This document shows positions 7,573-18,410 of a stretch of 64,000 nt of DNA, piece after piece. Source of the stretch: Methanospirillum lacunae (lineage in GTDB: Archaea > Halobacteriota > Methanomicrobia > Methanomicrobiales > Methanospirillaceae); assembly GCF_003173355.1 (NCBI RefSeq), contig NZ_QGMY01000006.1:124001-188000 (forward strand). Direction: 5' to 3'. Below the pieces are notes generated by a model, which saw nothing but the letters and a program-made list of their open reading frames with translations, did no database searches and was not told where the DNA came from. The position numbers and the translations under genes were made by a program. Position 1 is the first letter of the stretch; every line of letters begins with the position of its first letter.

Positions 7573-10104
7573 ATGCAAAACACATTTAATCCTTCCACAA
7601 ATTTACATATCCCGGTCACAAGCCAGGGATCCTCAAAAGAAACCGATGAAAACAAAGCAAGTGAAATCCTTCCCTGGAAAATGCTAGACTTAACCCCTGT
7701 GGCTATCCAGGTTCTCAATGCTGAAGGAAAATATCTCTATTGCAATAAGCGAACATTAGAACTCTTTGGCGCAGATTCGAACCAGGAAATTCAAGGTAGA
7801 ACCCCATCACATTTTTCTCCTCTTATTCAGAAAACAGGTGAGAATTCCAAGGATACATTAGACAATATACTTCGCCAGGCATTCTCACATTCATCAGTTA
7901 CTTCATTATGGGACTATAAACGAACAAACGGGGAAATTTTTCCCACCGAGATGACGTTGCATCATCTTAATTACAACGGAGAAGATTGTCTGATGGTAAG
8001 CATCATTGATATTTCAGATGCGACAAGCAAGATAAATGCAATGTCCACGTTAATTCGTGATTCACCCTTCTCCATCCTGACAGTCTCAAAGGATATTGAG
8101 ATTACACATTTCAATGAGGCTTATTTAAAAGTAACACATTACTCCCCAGAGGAAGCGAACGCTCTCGGATTTAAAGGCCAAACAGTGTTAAGTCGGGAAG
8201 GCGGAACTATCAAAGATGCAATTGCACATAAACAACCGGTCAGAGGTAAATTTGTATGCAATTTTGGTTCAGGTATCAGGCATCTTGAGTACTCATACAT
8301 TCCGGTATTAAATTACCAGGGTGAAGTTAGTCATTTGTATCATGTCATGGTAGACATGACTGACCTCGTTAATAAACTAAATGAATTTGAATCCTTAATT
8401 ACCGGAAGTCCGGCAGGGATTATCACCATGGATCCGGATACCAGGATTCTCTCAGCCAATAAAGCTTTTTCAGATATTTCAGCACTACCTGAATCGCAAT
8501 TAACAACAATGCATGCGAAGGATTTCAAGATCCTTGTAAGAGAGGGTGCATCGGTATCTGATGTAGTTCGTGATAAAAAAACCGGAGGTGGGACATTAAC
8601 CTGCAATTTTGGTCCTGTTACGCGGGACCTTCAATACAGTTATATTCCAATTACTGATACAAACGGCAACGTGGTGAAGATTTACACATTGTACGTCGAT
8701 CTAACACCGGTAACTCACATGATCGAGTACCTCCGGAAATCAGTGAATGTCATGACCGATTATGTTCACTCTCTGTCAGAAGGTAATACTGACTTCTCTC
8801 CTAGACCTTTACCATCAGATGAATACACGGCATCTGCATATGACAGTTTTGTGGAGATTACCACAGCGATAGATCAGGCACGCCATGCCATCGAAAAGAT
8901 GGTAACAGATTCTGAAAAACTTACTGATGCTGCAATCAAGGGAAATCTCACATTCAGGGTCGATTCATCAACTCATGTTGGTAAATTCAAAGAGATCGTA
9001 GAAGGTATGAACAATACTCTTGATACAACACTCATACCTGTCCATGAGGCAATGAGAGTTTCAAAGGAATATTCAAGATATCAGTTTAAAACGAGATTTA
9101 ATTCAGATATCAAGGTTCAGGGTGACTGGGTTGCATTCCGTGATGCACTTGATGAAATAGGAAGAGAGATTTCACGGGTTATATCAGTATTATCCGAAAA
9201 GATACAGGATCTATCCAAAACCATTGAGGAGGCCAATGCCAGTATAGAAGAGATTGCATCAGGTACATCAGAAATTTCATCCACTATGGGGTCAATCAGC
9301 AAGAATAGCGAAAATGGTGATCAGTCCATTGAGCAGATAATCCGGGCGATGAACGATTTAAGCAATACTGTTGGCTCTGTTGCACATAAAGCGGATTCTG
9401 TTGCATCATTAGCCCAGGAAGCAAATAATTTTGCAACCAGTGGTGTTAATTTTGCACAAAAATCCAGCAGTTCCATGAATGAAATAATAAAGTCAAGTGG
9501 TCATGTTGATCTCATTATAAAGGATATTAATGTTCAGATGGGAGAGATCGGCAAGATTGTAAGCCTGATTTCAGATATTGCCAGCCAGACAAATCTCTTA
9601 TCACTCAATGCTGCTATTGAAGCTGCAAGGGCAGGGGATGCCGGGAGAGGATTTGCCGTTGTAGCTGCTGAAGTAAAATCATTATCTCATGATTCAAGGA
9701 AATCTGCAAATGATATTTCAGAGATGATTCACAAACTTCAGACACAAGCAAAATCTGCTGGTGATGCTATGGAGTCTTCTCTCCATGTAGTCCATGAAGG
9801 GAATGAATCATTATCTGAAATGGTTGTCTCCTTCAATCAGATAGCAGAAAAAATTGGAGAGATTAATCGTTATACAATGGATGTAGCAGCAGCTTCAGAA
9901 GAGCAGGCGGCATCAGTTGAGGAGATAACCGCATCAATGCAGGATATTTCATCGTTTACTCATAAGACATCTGAAGAAGTAACGATGACATCTGCTGCAA
10001 TAACGCAGACATCTGCGTCACTAGATCAGATTACTCAGGTTGTTTCAGAGATTGTAGAAATTGAAGACCAGGTCGCACAGGAAATATCCAGATTTTCAGT
10101 TTAG
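7573..10104 (+). CDS. Soluble methyl-accepting chemotaxis protein with PAS domains
   Basis: 843 residues with no transmembrane segment. The N-terminal part holds about three PAS domains (40-145, 155-262, 270-380), the second and third with parallel sequence ([10 protein letters not shown] and [10 protein letters not shown] contexts). A HAMP/linker region with repeated [10 protein letters not shown]-type segments spans about 390-540. The C-terminal coiled coil is an MCP signalling domain with the hairpin-tip region [20 protein letters not shown] near residue 668. It should bind CheW/CheA and report an intracellular signal to the motility apparatus. The start is supported by GGAG at 7563-7566, 6 nt before the ATG. 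No che genes lie in the window. Confidence 0.92.
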   Translation: MQNTFNPSTNLHIPVTSQGSSKETDENKASEILPWKMLDLTPVAIQVLNAEGKYLYCNKRTLELFGADSNQEIQGRTPSHFSPLIQKTGENSKDTLDNILRQAFSHSSVTSLWDYKRTNGEIFPTEMTLHHLNYNGEDCLMVSIIDISDATSKINAMSTLIRDSPFSILTVSKDIEITHFNEAYLKVTHYSPEEANALGFKGQTVLSREGGTIKDAIAHKQPVRGKFVCNFGSGIRHLEYSYIPVLNYQGEVSHLYHVMVDMTDLVNKLNEFESLITGSPAGIITMDPDTRILSANKAFSDISALPESQLTTMHAKDFKILVREGASVSDVVRDKKTGGGTLTCNFGPVTRDLQYSYIPITDTNGNVVKIYTLYVDLTPVTHMIEYLRKSVNVMTDYVHSLSEGNTDFSPRPLPSDEYTASAYDSFVEITTAIDQARHAIEKMVTDSEKLTDAAIKGNLTFRVDSSTHVGKFKEIVEGMNNTLDTTLIPVHEAMRVSKEYSRYQFKTRFNSDIKVQGDWVAFRDALDEIGREISRVISVLSEKIQDLSKTIEEANASIEEIASGTSEISSTMGSISKNSENGDQSIEQIIRAMNDLSNTVGSVAHKADSVASLAQEANNFATSGVNFAQKSSSSMNEIIKSSGHVDLIIKDINVQMGEIGKIVSLISDIASQTNLLSLNAAIEAARAGDAGRGFAVVAAEVKSLSHDSRKSANDISEMIHKLQTQAKSAGDAMESSLHVVHEGNESLSEMVVSFNQIAEKIGEINRYTMDVAAASEEQAASVEEITASMQDISSFTHKTSEEVTMTSAAITQTSASLDQITQVVSEIVEIEDQVAQEISRFSV

Positions 10105-10122
10105 AGGGTTTCATCCTCTTTT
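10103..10122 (+). terminator. Short hairpin plus T-run after the chemoreceptor gene
   Basis: AGAGG and CCTCT form a 5-bp stem around a 7-nt loop, overlapping the stop codon and followed by TTTT. It is weak but suitably placed; archaeal termination needs mainly the T-run. Confidence 0.35.
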
Positions 10123-10224
10123 CACAGTAAAAAACCTCCATCATTTCAAGACTATCATGCCAAAGATGTATTATATTTAATACTCATCATGAATTGTATT
10201 AAAAAAAGAATTTGGAAATAAGAA

Positions 10225-12090
10225 TTAATATTTCTTTGATATATCTCCCGTTTTCTGAGTTGTTTTGATGTACATGAGTTCATTGCCAGGGGTTGCATTT
10301 ACGGTCTTATTGACATAGACAAGCCCCTGTGTCTTTTCCAGACCCTGGTAATCGTAAATTCTCGGACCATACTGGTATCCGGTCTTTTCAAGCCACCAGT
10401 CCGGATATCCGACATTTGTGCTGGATCCAGTCGAGAGGTTAGTGACCATCAGGTTACTGTATTTAGCAACAAGGGAATCAGAGAGATTCCACCAGTCTGA
10501 TTGAACCTTCTGGCTGTTAGTCAGACTGTAATTCGTCAAGTACTCGCTACAGGCGGCGGTTCCATTAGTCTGGAGAATGGTTACTGCTTTTTTCTCGATT
10601 TCTGACTGTTTCTCCTGTTCGCTCTTCTCTATCTTCTGCTGAGCCTCTTTTATGTCAGCACTTATGAGACGGTAGTTTATTGTTGCCCAGTTAGCAACAA
10701 AGTTAAAGGTCCAGTATGCTGAACTCCGGTTGAACTCTGTCCGGTTGGTTCCAACAAACGACGGAGGGACTGCAGTTCCTCCGGCATAAAACGGCATATA
10801 TACTGTTTCTGATTGTGGACCAAAACCGAACCATACAACACAGCCAACAGGATCAGAAAGCCAGCTCCGTCCCTGGATTACATAGCTGTACCCGGTGAAC
10901 GTCTCAGAGATTGGTCGTGGCCAGGATCCGGGCTTGATCTCTCCGGGGTAGAGGAGATCATGAGCGTCAAACGTTCCTCTCCACCGGTACGGATTGCCGA
11001 AGGGACCGGCTGCCTCTCCTTTTGTGAGATCGAAGACTGTTCCTTCATAATGATCACGGTAGAGTGAAAAAGCATCAGAGAGATTGAGTGGTTTGTCAGG
11101 TTTTACTGAGAACGGATAATCCCGTGTGTACGTATCTGATACAAAGGGGCTGAGATTTAGTGATGGTGCAACCCGGTTGTAGATGCTCCAAATCCGGGAA
11201 AGCGAGTAGTAGGGATGGGAATATTCACCACCACTGACAACCTTGAGCCAGTCGAGTTTTCCTTGAGACGGACTATACCATCCATTTGCAATGGCAGACG
11301 GGAAGAGGTTCTTTGAATAAAGTATATCCGGATTGTTTGGATCTACATCCCTGATCCTGAAAGTGTTCGCAGCCACAAAGACTGTGCCATCGGGTATTTT
11401 TTGTGCAACCCAGAGACCCCCCTTTCCATCAGGAGTTCCTCCCGATATCTCGATCACCCATGCTTCATTGGGATCTGCAATGGGCAGGGTTTCTCCAGTT
11501 CCATAAAATCCGTATGTGTCGATCAGACTACCGATGAGTTTTACAGCATCTCTGGCAGTGGTTGTCCTCTCAGCTGCAATGTTGGATAGTTCAGAACTGT
11601 AAAATATACTTTTGTTTTTATCGAACGATGGTTGAACTTTGGTATAATCAGTGCATTCGGCAAGCATGAGTTGGTGTTCATTCACGATCCCATAAGACCC
11701 GGTATAATATCCATACGTATGGCTTACTTCAGGTATGTAAGCAACAAGATCAGTCTCAAGAGTTTTTTCGCCACTTGGCTCATCTGATCCTGAATTCGGG
11801 TCATACCTAACTGCCCTCATAGATCCCGGGGGATGATCTGCAGGTGGGACATATATCATCTCTGTCATCTCGTTTTCAACCGCAGGTCCGACAACTCCCG
11901 CTCCAAACCCGTCATTTGAATGAGCAACAAAGACAGAACCATCTACCGATGCTCCTTTTGTAACAATAAAATTAGTACAAGCTAGCGACGGGTAGCAGAT
12001 AAACATCAGAATCAGAAAAAAACTAATAAGCCGGGTTTTATGGTGAATTATTACTCCTCCGATAATCGTGGATATGGTTTGGGATATCAT
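10225..12090 (-). CDS. Secreted C69-family dipeptidase (Ntn hydrolase)
   Basis: 621 residues. A hydrophobic signal segment ends in YPSLA and is followed directly by CTNFIVTKGASVDGS, the N-terminal nucleophile Cys and conserved start of peptidase family C69 (PepD-like dipeptidases). Later motifs AHSNDG, GIVNEHQLMLAE and EAWVIEISGG fit the family. Maturation should expose Cys38 as N-terminal nucleophile, with action outside the membrane. A strong GGGGGAG sits 5 nt before the ATG at 12090. The C-terminal part has a short Glu/Lys-rich helix (about 490-515). It is isolated; neighbours are unrelated. Confidence 0.9.
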   Translation of the reverse strand: MISQTISTIIGGVIIHHKTRLISFFLILMFICYPSLACTNFIVTKGASVDGSVFVAHSNDGFGAGVVGPAVENEMTEMIYVPPADHPPGSMRAVRYDPNSGSDEPSGEKTLETDLVAYIPEVSHTYGYYTGSYGIVNEHQLMLAECTDYTKVQPSFDKNKSIFYSSELSNIAAERTTTARDAVKLIGSLIDTYGFYGTGETLPIADPNEAWVIEISGGTPDGKGGLWVAQKIPDGTVFVAANTFRIRDVDPNNPDILYSKNLFPSAIANGWYSPSQGKLDWLKVVSGGEYSHPYYSLSRIWSIYNRVAPSLNLSPFVSDTYTRDYPFSVKPDKPLNLSDAFSLYRDHYEGTVFDLTKGEAAGPFGNPYRWRGTFDAHDLLYPGEIKPGSWPRPISETFTGYSYVIQGRSWLSDPVGCVVWFGFGPQSETVYMPFYAGGTAVPPSFVGTNRTEFNRSSAYWTFNFVANWATINYRLISADIKEAQQKIEKSEQEKQSEIEKKAVTILQTNGTAACSEYLTNYSLTNSQKVQSDWWNLSDSLVAKYSNLMVTNLSTGSSTNVGYPDWWLEKTGYQYGPRIYDYQGLEKTQGLVYVNKTVNATPGNELMYIKTTQKTGDISKKY

Positions 12091-12306
12091 AAATGCTCCC
12101 CCAGGAATCGGAATGTGATATCGTAATATACATTATGGCTATCAGACACAACCCGGTATGAGAGAAATTTTGATATCAATATCCGGTTTGTACATTCATC
12201 TTACAGAGGATATCCATAGATTTGTAAAAAGGGAGTTACCCATCAGCCACTCGTGCTAAAAAAATAGAGAGACAGAGAGAAAGAAATGGATATGAAACGT
12301 TACTTT

Positions 12307-13656
12307 TCACCAGGCGGGTTTTCGCATCCCATTCCATCCGTCTCCTACCCATTCGTCCATGAGTTCTACCCAGTCTTCGCCCACCTGTCCATCAAATATC
12401 GTACCGGTATATTCCTCGTTCCATTCCCTTTTAACTCTCCTCAGTTCTGTGCGGATAAGATATGCCCTGCTTTTCGGGACATCGCCCTTGACTTTAAAAG
12501 CATCACCTATATCGTGTGATTTGAGACCTTTTTCTTTCCCCCTGGTAAAGAGACCTTTCATCTGCCCTATTGCATAAATAAACCCTGATGCCATTGAAGC
12601 TTCAGTTCCCCTTTCTAACAACTTCATGGTATCCGGAATACGGGCAACCAGGGACAGGAGATCTAATACAGGTTTTTCCAGATCCAGTTCAGGATGGTGG
12701 TTACAGAAATCGACGCAGAGAATATGGATTTGAGAATATCGTGTGATAATACTATCAGGGATTGTTTTCGGGAACGGATCTGGATTGTTCTTCAAATTTT
12801 TCACAGGCTTAGAGATTTCATCATCTGTGATAACTTTCATTTTCAGGAGTAGATCTACTAACGGATCTCTTCTTACTGAATAGAGGTCTTCGCGTTTAAA
12901 CCTCCGGACAGATGTTTTCTGTTTGTTTGAGTGAAGATTTTTTCTTTCTGTACTATCGGGATACCAAGGAACTCCATCCTCATCCCCTTTAGTACAGCCA
13001 CATACACCGGCTCTGGGAGAATTAGTCAGGTATGAACAGTACTCATCATCAATGTCGTTCCTTTCAAGACAGGAAGAACAGAAGTACTGTGTTTTTGCAG
13101 CCCTGTCCTTTTTGTATGCATAATCTGCTTCTCCTTTACAATCCATGCAGACATGATGTGCTCTGCTGTTCTGTCCAAGAAGAACAATATGGCGATCAGG
13201 AGGAATAACAGGAACAATTCTCAGAACAGTTACACGCAATATTGTCGTTGATCCGAAATCATACCGATAGAGACATTCATCTCCCGGCTGTAGGACATCT
13301 TTAATATACACATGCATATCCTCATCATTCCCATCACCTGAGAAAAACACCCTGCCGATTTCAAAATCAGAAAGGTGGCCACAGCATTCTACCCATACAT
13401 CCCTGATAAAAGAATCCAAATCTTTGAGTGTTGCTGTGGGTGAAGTCAGGACCGTGAGCCAGAACTTTTTATTGTACTTACATACGATCTGAATCAGAAA
13501 TGATGGTTCATCTCCTTTTAGCCAGTGCAATAATGGGAGACAGGATAACAGGTGTTCCTCAATAGTATCTCCTGATACTTTTTTTTTACAGATAAAACAC
13601 GAGCCCGGAGAAGTGGGAGGTTGAATTATACTTTGAGCGTGTGGATACTTGGTCAT
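12307..13656 (-). CDS. Zinc-ribbon, PRiA4-ORF3-like and DUF6398-like protein
   Basis: 449 residues from ATG 13656; an alternative TTG start at 13725 would add 23 residues, and neither has a clear SD. Near the N-terminus CFIC...HLLSC looks like a C2HC zinc site. Next comes a region resembling plasmid pRiA4b ORF-3-like proteins (LKDLDSFIRDVWVECC, then VLQPGDECLYRYDFGS). A second zinc ribbon follows (CMDC...CSSC, ~20 residues between the CxxC pairs). The C-terminal ~170 residues resemble DUF6398 (CVDFCNHHPEL, then ASGFIYAIGQMKGLF). PRiA4-ORF3-like domains are linked to mobile DNA but have no known activity. It lies downstream of the UPF0158 gene on the same strand after a ~195-bp gap. Function unknown. 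Confidence 0.75.
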   Translation of the reverse strand: MTKYPHAQSIIQPPTSPGSCFICKKKVSGDTIEEHLLSCLPLLHWLKGDEPSFLIQIVCKYNKKFWLTVLTSPTATLKDLDSFIRDVWVECCGHLSDFEIGRVFFSGDGNDEDMHVYIKDVLQPGDECLYRYDFGSTTILRVTVLRIVPVIPPDRHIVLLGQNSRAHHVCMDCKGEADYAYKKDRAAKTQYFCSSCLERNDIDDEYCSYLTNSPRAGVCGCTKGDEDGVPWYPDSTERKNLHSNKQKTSVRRFKREDLYSVRRDPLVDLLLKMKVITDDEISKPVKNLKNNPDPFPKTIPDSIITRYSQIHILCVDFCNHHPELDLEKPVLDLLSLVARIPDTMKLLERGTEASMASGFIYAIGQMKGLFTRGKEKGLKSHDIGDAFKVKGDVPKSRAYLIRTELRRVKREWNEEYTGTIFDGQVGEDWVELMDEWVGDGWNGMRKPAW

Positions 13657-13850
13657 TCGTATATTCACTACATTGGAAGCATATCCTAATAATTGATTAT
13701 ATTTGCGACTGTTTGGATCTTGCAATAACTCAATGGTTCTATATCGTTTCCAATCTCAAAGGGAGTTGTAGTACCCTGATTCGTGGAGATTCAGGTATCA
13801 TTTTCGATATTATACACACGTTAATCCGGATATCACGAGAAAACATCAAT

Positions 13851-14321
13851 TCAATCATCCTTTTTCAGTATCAGTCCTTCTTCCTCCAGCCATTCCAGAG
13901 CACGAAGACTGGCACGCTCGTCTTTCCAGGTGAACCACCTTTTCTCTAATTCAGGATAAAACCTGATAAAATCTTTGAATCTTCTAAATGCCCCAGACCC
14001 TGTGATAGTTTGAACAGCCTCATTTCTAATGAGTTGATCTTCAATAGTTTCAATGAAGAGTTGCATATCTGCATACCCATCTCTTGAATCAGTCCGGATG
14101 GGAAATGGAATATATCTACCGGTTTCATCTTCATCTATCTCTTCAAAAACATCCTGAATTTCGTCATCGGAGATCATATTTTCGGATAATTCAATGATCT
14201 CCTGCTTTTCCAGGTCAAGGATGTACCGGGTATCATAGGTACAATTATCCAGCGCTTCTGCTACATCATCTATCGAAAGATGAACAGGTATACCGTTTCT
14301 TTTTTTCTCATCTATCATCAT
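13851..14321 (-). CDS. UPF0158 family protein
   Basis: 156 residues (159 if GTG 14330 is used). The family pattern is clear: a short N-terminal helix, RYILDLEKQEII, then YIPFPIRTDSRDGYADM, then GSGAFRRFKDFI and a Trp-rich end with KRWFTWKDER. UPF0158 proteins have no established biochemical role. ATG 14321 is preferred because a GTGG-like sequence precedes it. A TATA-containing palindrome (14366-14379) lies just upstream. A ~195-bp gap with a TATA-like TGTATAATAT separates it from the zinc-ribbon gene downstream, so co-transcription is possible but not shown. Confidence 0.85.
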   Translation of the reverse strand: MMIDEKKRNGIPVHLSIDDVAEALDNCTYDTRYILDLEKQEIIELSENMISDDEIQDVFEEIDEDETGRYIPFPIRTDSRDGYADMQLFIETIEDQLIRNEAVQTITGSGAFRRFKDFIRFYPELEKRWFTWKDERASLRALEWLEEEGLILKKDD

Positions 14322-14330
14322 ATTAACCAC

Positions 14331-14784
14331 GTTTAAACCAGACTGAATGTGTAGGATTGAAAAATATAGTATATACTATCTCAATAGGACTCTTTAGATG
14401 ATCCATCTGTTGATATTCCACTGAATATATCCATAAGGTTAGTTAATATACCCCCCCTTTGAGAAAAAGAGTATAAATACTCATTATGCGTAAGGTTGTG
14501 AAAATAAGGGATTTTTAGTTATCCTCTAGAATATTCATTTCAGTGGATTAAGTGGGTGGCATCTTTAATACTTGGAAAAGTCTCTGAAAGAACCATGGTA
14601 CAAATAAGTTATCTATGGTTTTTAGTATGAGAATTCCATAATTTCCTATGAAGAACTAAAACAATTCATTAAAGAAATTGAGAAAGAAATAAATATTAAA
14701 TCATTGATAATTCAAAAAAATAGAACCAGATTAAAAACTTCGATATGATGAATTTTATTTATTGATAAATGAAGAAGAATAAAT
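14331..14784. promoter_or_regulatory. AT-rich intergenic region with promoter-like palindromes
   Basis: Contains a perfect 14-bp palindrome ATAGTATATACTAT at 14366-14379 (a likely promoter region for the UPF0158 gene). A second inverted repeat, GAGTATAAATACTC at 14469-14482, contains a good box A (TATAAATA). A TTTATTTAT tract at 14754-14762 lies about 25-30 nt before the nuclease ATG at 14785, a distance that would fit leaderless transcription. A ~40-codon open stretch (about 14640-14750) has no start and is probably chance or a remnant. Confidence 0.45.
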
Positions 14785-16470
14785 ATGAAACTACGTCATC
14801 TTCACATTCAAAATTTTCGCGGGATTAATAACCTTGAACTTGAACTTTCAAATACTAATGTTCTGGTAGGTGAGAATAATTCTGGAAAAACAGCCGTACT
14901 TGATGCTTTAAGGTTATCATTAAGAGGAGTTCGGTCTCGACGTGGATGCATATTCACTGCTTATGATTTTCATCTTTCTGATTCTTCTTCTGATCCCACC
15001 ACAGCCCCACCAATAGTTATAAAACTTCTTTTCCGAGAGGATGAGGCAGGAGAATGGGATGATGAATTGGTGGCTCGTTTAAATCGCATTAAAATTGCCC
15101 AAATTGATAAAAATGGTCTCACATCTGTGATATTTAAAGTAGATGCGAGATTTGATCCGGTCCAACAGGATTTTGTTCAAAATTGGGAATTTCTAAATTT
15201 AGATGGTGCAGTACTTACAAATATCAATGATTCAGCAATATCTATCCTTCAAAATGAAGTATCATATTATTATTTAGCTGCTCTTCGAGACGCGACTAAA
15301 CATTTTGATCCAAAAGGTACTTATTGGCGGCCTTTTTTAAAAGAATCAGAGTTAACTGAAGAAAACAAAAATGAGATAGAAAAAAAACTTGCGGAAATAA
15401 ATGAATTAATTATTTCATCACATGGAAGTTTCGATAAGGTCATAGAAAAGCTAAAAGAGGTGCAACAAGTGGTACCAATGAAAGGAGGAGACAATTTAGT
15501 ATCAGTTGATGCAATTCCGAGTCGCCTCTTTGATATGCTTGAAAGAGCACAAGTAAATATAAATACAGGAACTGGAGCAAAGATACCAGTTGCTCGTCAC
15601 GGAGAAGGAACTCAAAGTCTTGCAGTACTGACATTATTTAATGCATTTTTACAATCTTGGAATAACGGAGAACCATTTGTTGCATTAGAAGAACCAGAGA
15701 GTCATTTACATCCTTGTGCGATTCGTGCCCTTTGGAGACTAATTGAACGAATACCAGGTCAAAAGATCATTTCTACGCATAGTGGGGATTTACTATCAGA
15801 AGTGCCACCTGAAAGTATCATCCGTTTATACCGTAAATCAAATTGTGTAACATCGGGAAGAATAAAAGATGCAAAATTAGATCAAAAAAAATTGAGACAA
15901 TTCAATTACCACATTCGCACTACAAGAGGGGAACTCCTTTTCTCCAGATGCTGGATTTTGGGAGAGGGTGAAAGTGAGGTGACATTATTTCCAGAGTTGG
16001 CTCGTACCGCAGGAAATTGTATAGAAAAATATGGAATCAGGTGCATTGGGTATAGACAATCGGATATTAGTCTATTTATTCAGGTGGCTGATGCTATGGG
16101 TATTCACTGGATTGCCTTAACAGATAACGACGGACAGGGAAAATCAGATCAGGAAAAAATTCGCAAAGCACTTGAATCAAGAAATGGAGATGTTGTTCAT
16201 TTTTCTATGCCTGAAGATGATATTGAGCAACACCTATGTGTTTCTGGGTTTTCCCATGTATATGAAAGTTTTCTAACTAAAGAATCACTTGCAAATATAT
16301 CTGCAAATCCTACTGATCCCGAATACTATTCACAACTAACCAAAGCGGTATCAAAACACAAAATTTCAGCAATCCACAAAGTAATTGAGGAAATTCAGGG
16401 AGGAGCAATTGCCCCAGAATTACTGATGAATACACTTAAAGCAGCAATAAGATGTGCGGAAATTCCATGA
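14785..16470 (+). CDS. OLD-family ATPase/TOPRIM nuclease (Gabija GajA-like)
   Basis: 561 residues. The N-terminal ABC-type ATPase has Walker A GENNSGKT (29-36), an ABC-signature-like HGEGTQSLAVL (272-282), Walker B PFVALEEPESHLHP (297-310) and an H-loop STHSGDLL. The C-terminal TOPRIM domain has GEGESEVTLFPEL (393-405) with the metal-binding Glu, and LTDNDGQGK (455-463) with the acidic pair. This is the architecture of class 2 OLD nucleases and of GajA from Gabija anti-phage systems, in which the protein nicks DNA and is controlled by nucleotides. It overlaps the helicase gene by 4 nt (ATGA), the expected Gabija partner. Base composition is markedly AT-rich against the neighbours on both sides, suggesting acquisition. 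Confidence 0.85.
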   Translation: MKLRHLHIQNFRGINNLELELSNTNVLVGENNSGKTAVLDALRLSLRGVRSRRGCIFTAYDFHLSDSSSDPTTAPPIVIKLLFREDEAGEWDDELVARLNRIKIAQIDKNGLTSVIFKVDARFDPVQQDFVQNWEFLNLDGAVLTNINDSAISILQNEVSYYYLAALRDATKHFDPKGTYWRPFLKESELTEENKNEIEKKLAEINELIISSHGSFDKVIEKLKEVQQVVPMKGGDNLVSVDAIPSRLFDMLERAQVNINTGTGAKIPVARHGEGTQSLAVLTLFNAFLQSWNNGEPFVALEEPESHLHPCAIRALWRLIERIPGQKIISTHSGDLLSEVPPESIIRLYRKSNCVTSGRIKDAKLDQKKLRQFNYHIRTTRGELLFSRCWILGEGESEVTLFPELARTAGNCIEKYGIRCIGYRQSDISLFIQVADAMGIHWIALTDNDGQGKSDQEKIRKALESRNGDVVHFSMPEDDIEQHLCVSGFSHVYESFLTKESLANISANPTDPEYYSQLTKAVSKHKISAIHKVIEEIQGGAIAPELLMNTLKAAIRCAEIP

Positions 16471-18410
16471 ATTTCAATAATTACTCCCTTAATGAGAATC
16501 AACAACGAGCAGTTGACTGGAATGAGGGGCCCTTGTTAGTACTCGCAGGGCCAGGATCTGGGAAGACTCTTGTCCTCACGTTAAGGGCAACTCGTCTTCT
16601 CCAAGACAATTTTCAAGCCAGTGTTTTGGCTCTTACCTTCACAAATAAAGCAGCAGATGAGATGCGACGTCGCATAGATGAGATTATGGGAGAAAGAGCG
16701 GATAGGATCCATCTTTGTACTTTCCATTCCTTTGCAGGAGATATTCTTCGTCAACATGGTAGCCATGTGGGCATTCAACCCGATTTTTCACTCTTAACCC
16801 TTGAAGAGGATCGTATTGCATTGTTAGATTTTTTACTTTCTGAGAAGCCTTCACATTATTATGAGTACCGTGAATACAGCGAAAAATTCCAATTATTGAA
16901 GGAAAAATTAAAAAACTATACCGCTTCTATTCCAGCAGATCATCATAATCTTCTCGTCTTATTAGACCGGTTATTTGCTGACTCGTATAATTGTGAGTTT
17001 AAGACATCTATAACAGTAAAAACCCCATCATGGATACCAATTTTTTTTGAAGCATACTGTCAGTTGCTTATAGAGCATAATAGACTTGATTATGGCGGAC
17101 TTCTGTATTTTGCAAAAAAATTATTATCAGAAAATAAAGGTGTACTCCGAATAACACGTTTGGCATGGAAATATATTTGTGTAGACGAATTCCAAGACAC
17201 AAATCGTGCCCAATACGATCTTCTTCATCTTCTTGTCGACAGCGATAATCCAAATCTCTTTGTTGTTGCCGATGATGATCAAATCATATATCAATGGAAT
17301 GGGGCAAGTCCAGAAAGATTGCAAGTATTATTGGAAGATTATGAGATGGGAATTGTTCAATTACCTGAAAACTATCGTTGCCCTTCAATTATTATCAAAT
17401 ATGCAAATCATTTAATTAGACACAACCACATAAGAAACAAATACAAAAAACCATTAATTTCACTTAAATCTAATGACAAATCTGACTTTGTAACAATACA
17501 GGAATACTCAGACGAATATGAGGAATATTCTGCAATATCTAAAATAATTATAAAAAATGATTGGAATGTGGATGAATGTGTTGTTTTAGCACGTTCTGGA
17601 AAAATATTAGAAAAAACGGCTCAATCATTAGTTCTCAATGGTTTTACTCCTTATTATCCTCGACGTAAGAATGAATTTGAATGTTCATCGATTAGATTAA
17701 TATATGCTGCTTTACGTCTAGCAAATACACGACATGACAGAGAATATTTACGTAGATTATGTTTAGAGTGGAAAAATTTTACTGAAAGAATAATAGAAGT
17801 CGTAGATGTTGAAGCAGAGGCAGCTCTATGTGGAGGGGATTTTTTACGTGCATGGATTGATATAGCCCTGAATGAAGTAACATGCGACTCTCATAAGGTG
17901 TTATTACAAAAATTTCGTCAATATTTAGTTGATCGCTTACTTGTAATAGAATTTTTAGATTGGTTTTGGAGTATTAAATGGTCAGACGATCCCCTTGAAA
18001 CAGAAGAGAAAGAAACATGGATTGATTTGCATAACGAGGTAATACGAGAGCATTCTTTAGAAAATATTACACTTCACTTATATCTTCAAGAATTAGATTT
18101 AAAATCTAAAATTTGCTTACAGACCCCTGGCTCACTCTCTTTGCTTACAGTTCATGCAGCAAAAGGACTTGAATATAAGCATGTCTTCTTGATTGGGATG
18201 GTAGAAGGAATATTCCCATCGTATCATGCGGTGAGGAAAGGACCTATTTGTCGTGAAATGGAAGAAGAGAGACGAAATTGTTTTGTTGCAATAACAAGAG
18301 TAAAAGAAACATTGTGTATTAGTTGGGCGAAGAATTATGATGGTTATAGTGGGAAAAACCCATCTCGATTCATTAAAGAAATGGATTTTCTAATAGAAAA
18401 TGATTCCTAA
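16467..18410 (+). CDS. UvrD/PcrA-like superfamily 1 helicase (Gabija GajB-like)
   Basis: 647 residues from ATG 16467, which overlaps the nuclease stop as ATGA; ATG 16452 is an alternative. All SF1A motifs are visible: Q motif LNENQQRAV, Walker A AGPGSGKT, Ia LTFTNKAADEMRRRI, II VDEFQDTN, III ADDDQIIYQWNGA, IV LPENYRCP, V TVHAAKGLEYKHVFL, and VI with FVAITRVKETL. It should be an active 3'-5' DNA helicase. Many GajB proteins are shorter (~500 residues), so this is a near full-length Rep/PcrA-type partner. It is AT-rich like the nuclease gene. Together the pair is best read as a Gabija-like defence unit; a repair role is the alternative. Confidence 0.88.
   Translation: MNFNNYSLNENQQRAVDWNEGPLLVLAGPGSGKTLVLTLRATRLLQDNFQASVLALTFTNKAADEMRRRIDEIMGERADRIHLCTFHSFAGDILRQHGSHVGIQPDFSLLTLEEDRIALLDFLLSEKPSHYYEYREYSEKFQLLKEKLKNYTASIPADHHNLLVLLDRLFADSYNCEFKTSITVKTPSWIPIFFEAYCQLLIEHNRLDYGGLLYFAKKLLSENKGVLRITRLAWKYICVDEFQDTNRAQYDLLHLLVDSDNPNLFVVADDDQIIYQWNGASPERLQVLLEDYEMGIVQLPENYRCPSIIIKYANHLIRHNHIRNKYKKPLISLKSNDKSDFVTIQEYSDEYEEYSAISKIIIKNDWNVDECVVLARSGKILEKTAQSLVLNGFTPYYPRRKNEFECSSIRLIYAALRLANTRHDREYLRRLCLEWKNFTERIIEVVDVEAEAALCGGDFLRAWIDIALNEVTCDSHKVLLQKFRQYLVDRLLVIEFLDWFWSIKWSDDPLETEEKETWIDLHNEVIREHSLENITLHLYLQELDLKSKICLQTPGSLSLLTVHAAKGLEYKHVFLIGMVEGIFPSYHAVRKGPICREMEEERRNCFVAITRVKETLCISWAKNYDGYSGKNPSRFIKEMDFLIENDS

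Noticed and set aside
10103-10122. Bacterial-type intrinsic terminator as a strong call
   Set aside because: The stem has only 5 bp; kept as a low-confidence terminator because archaeal termination relies mainly on the T-run.
14640-14750. 40-codon open stretch before the nuclease gene
   Set aside because: The region is very AT-rich and Lys/Ile/Glu-biased, with no start codon, so chance cannot be excluded.
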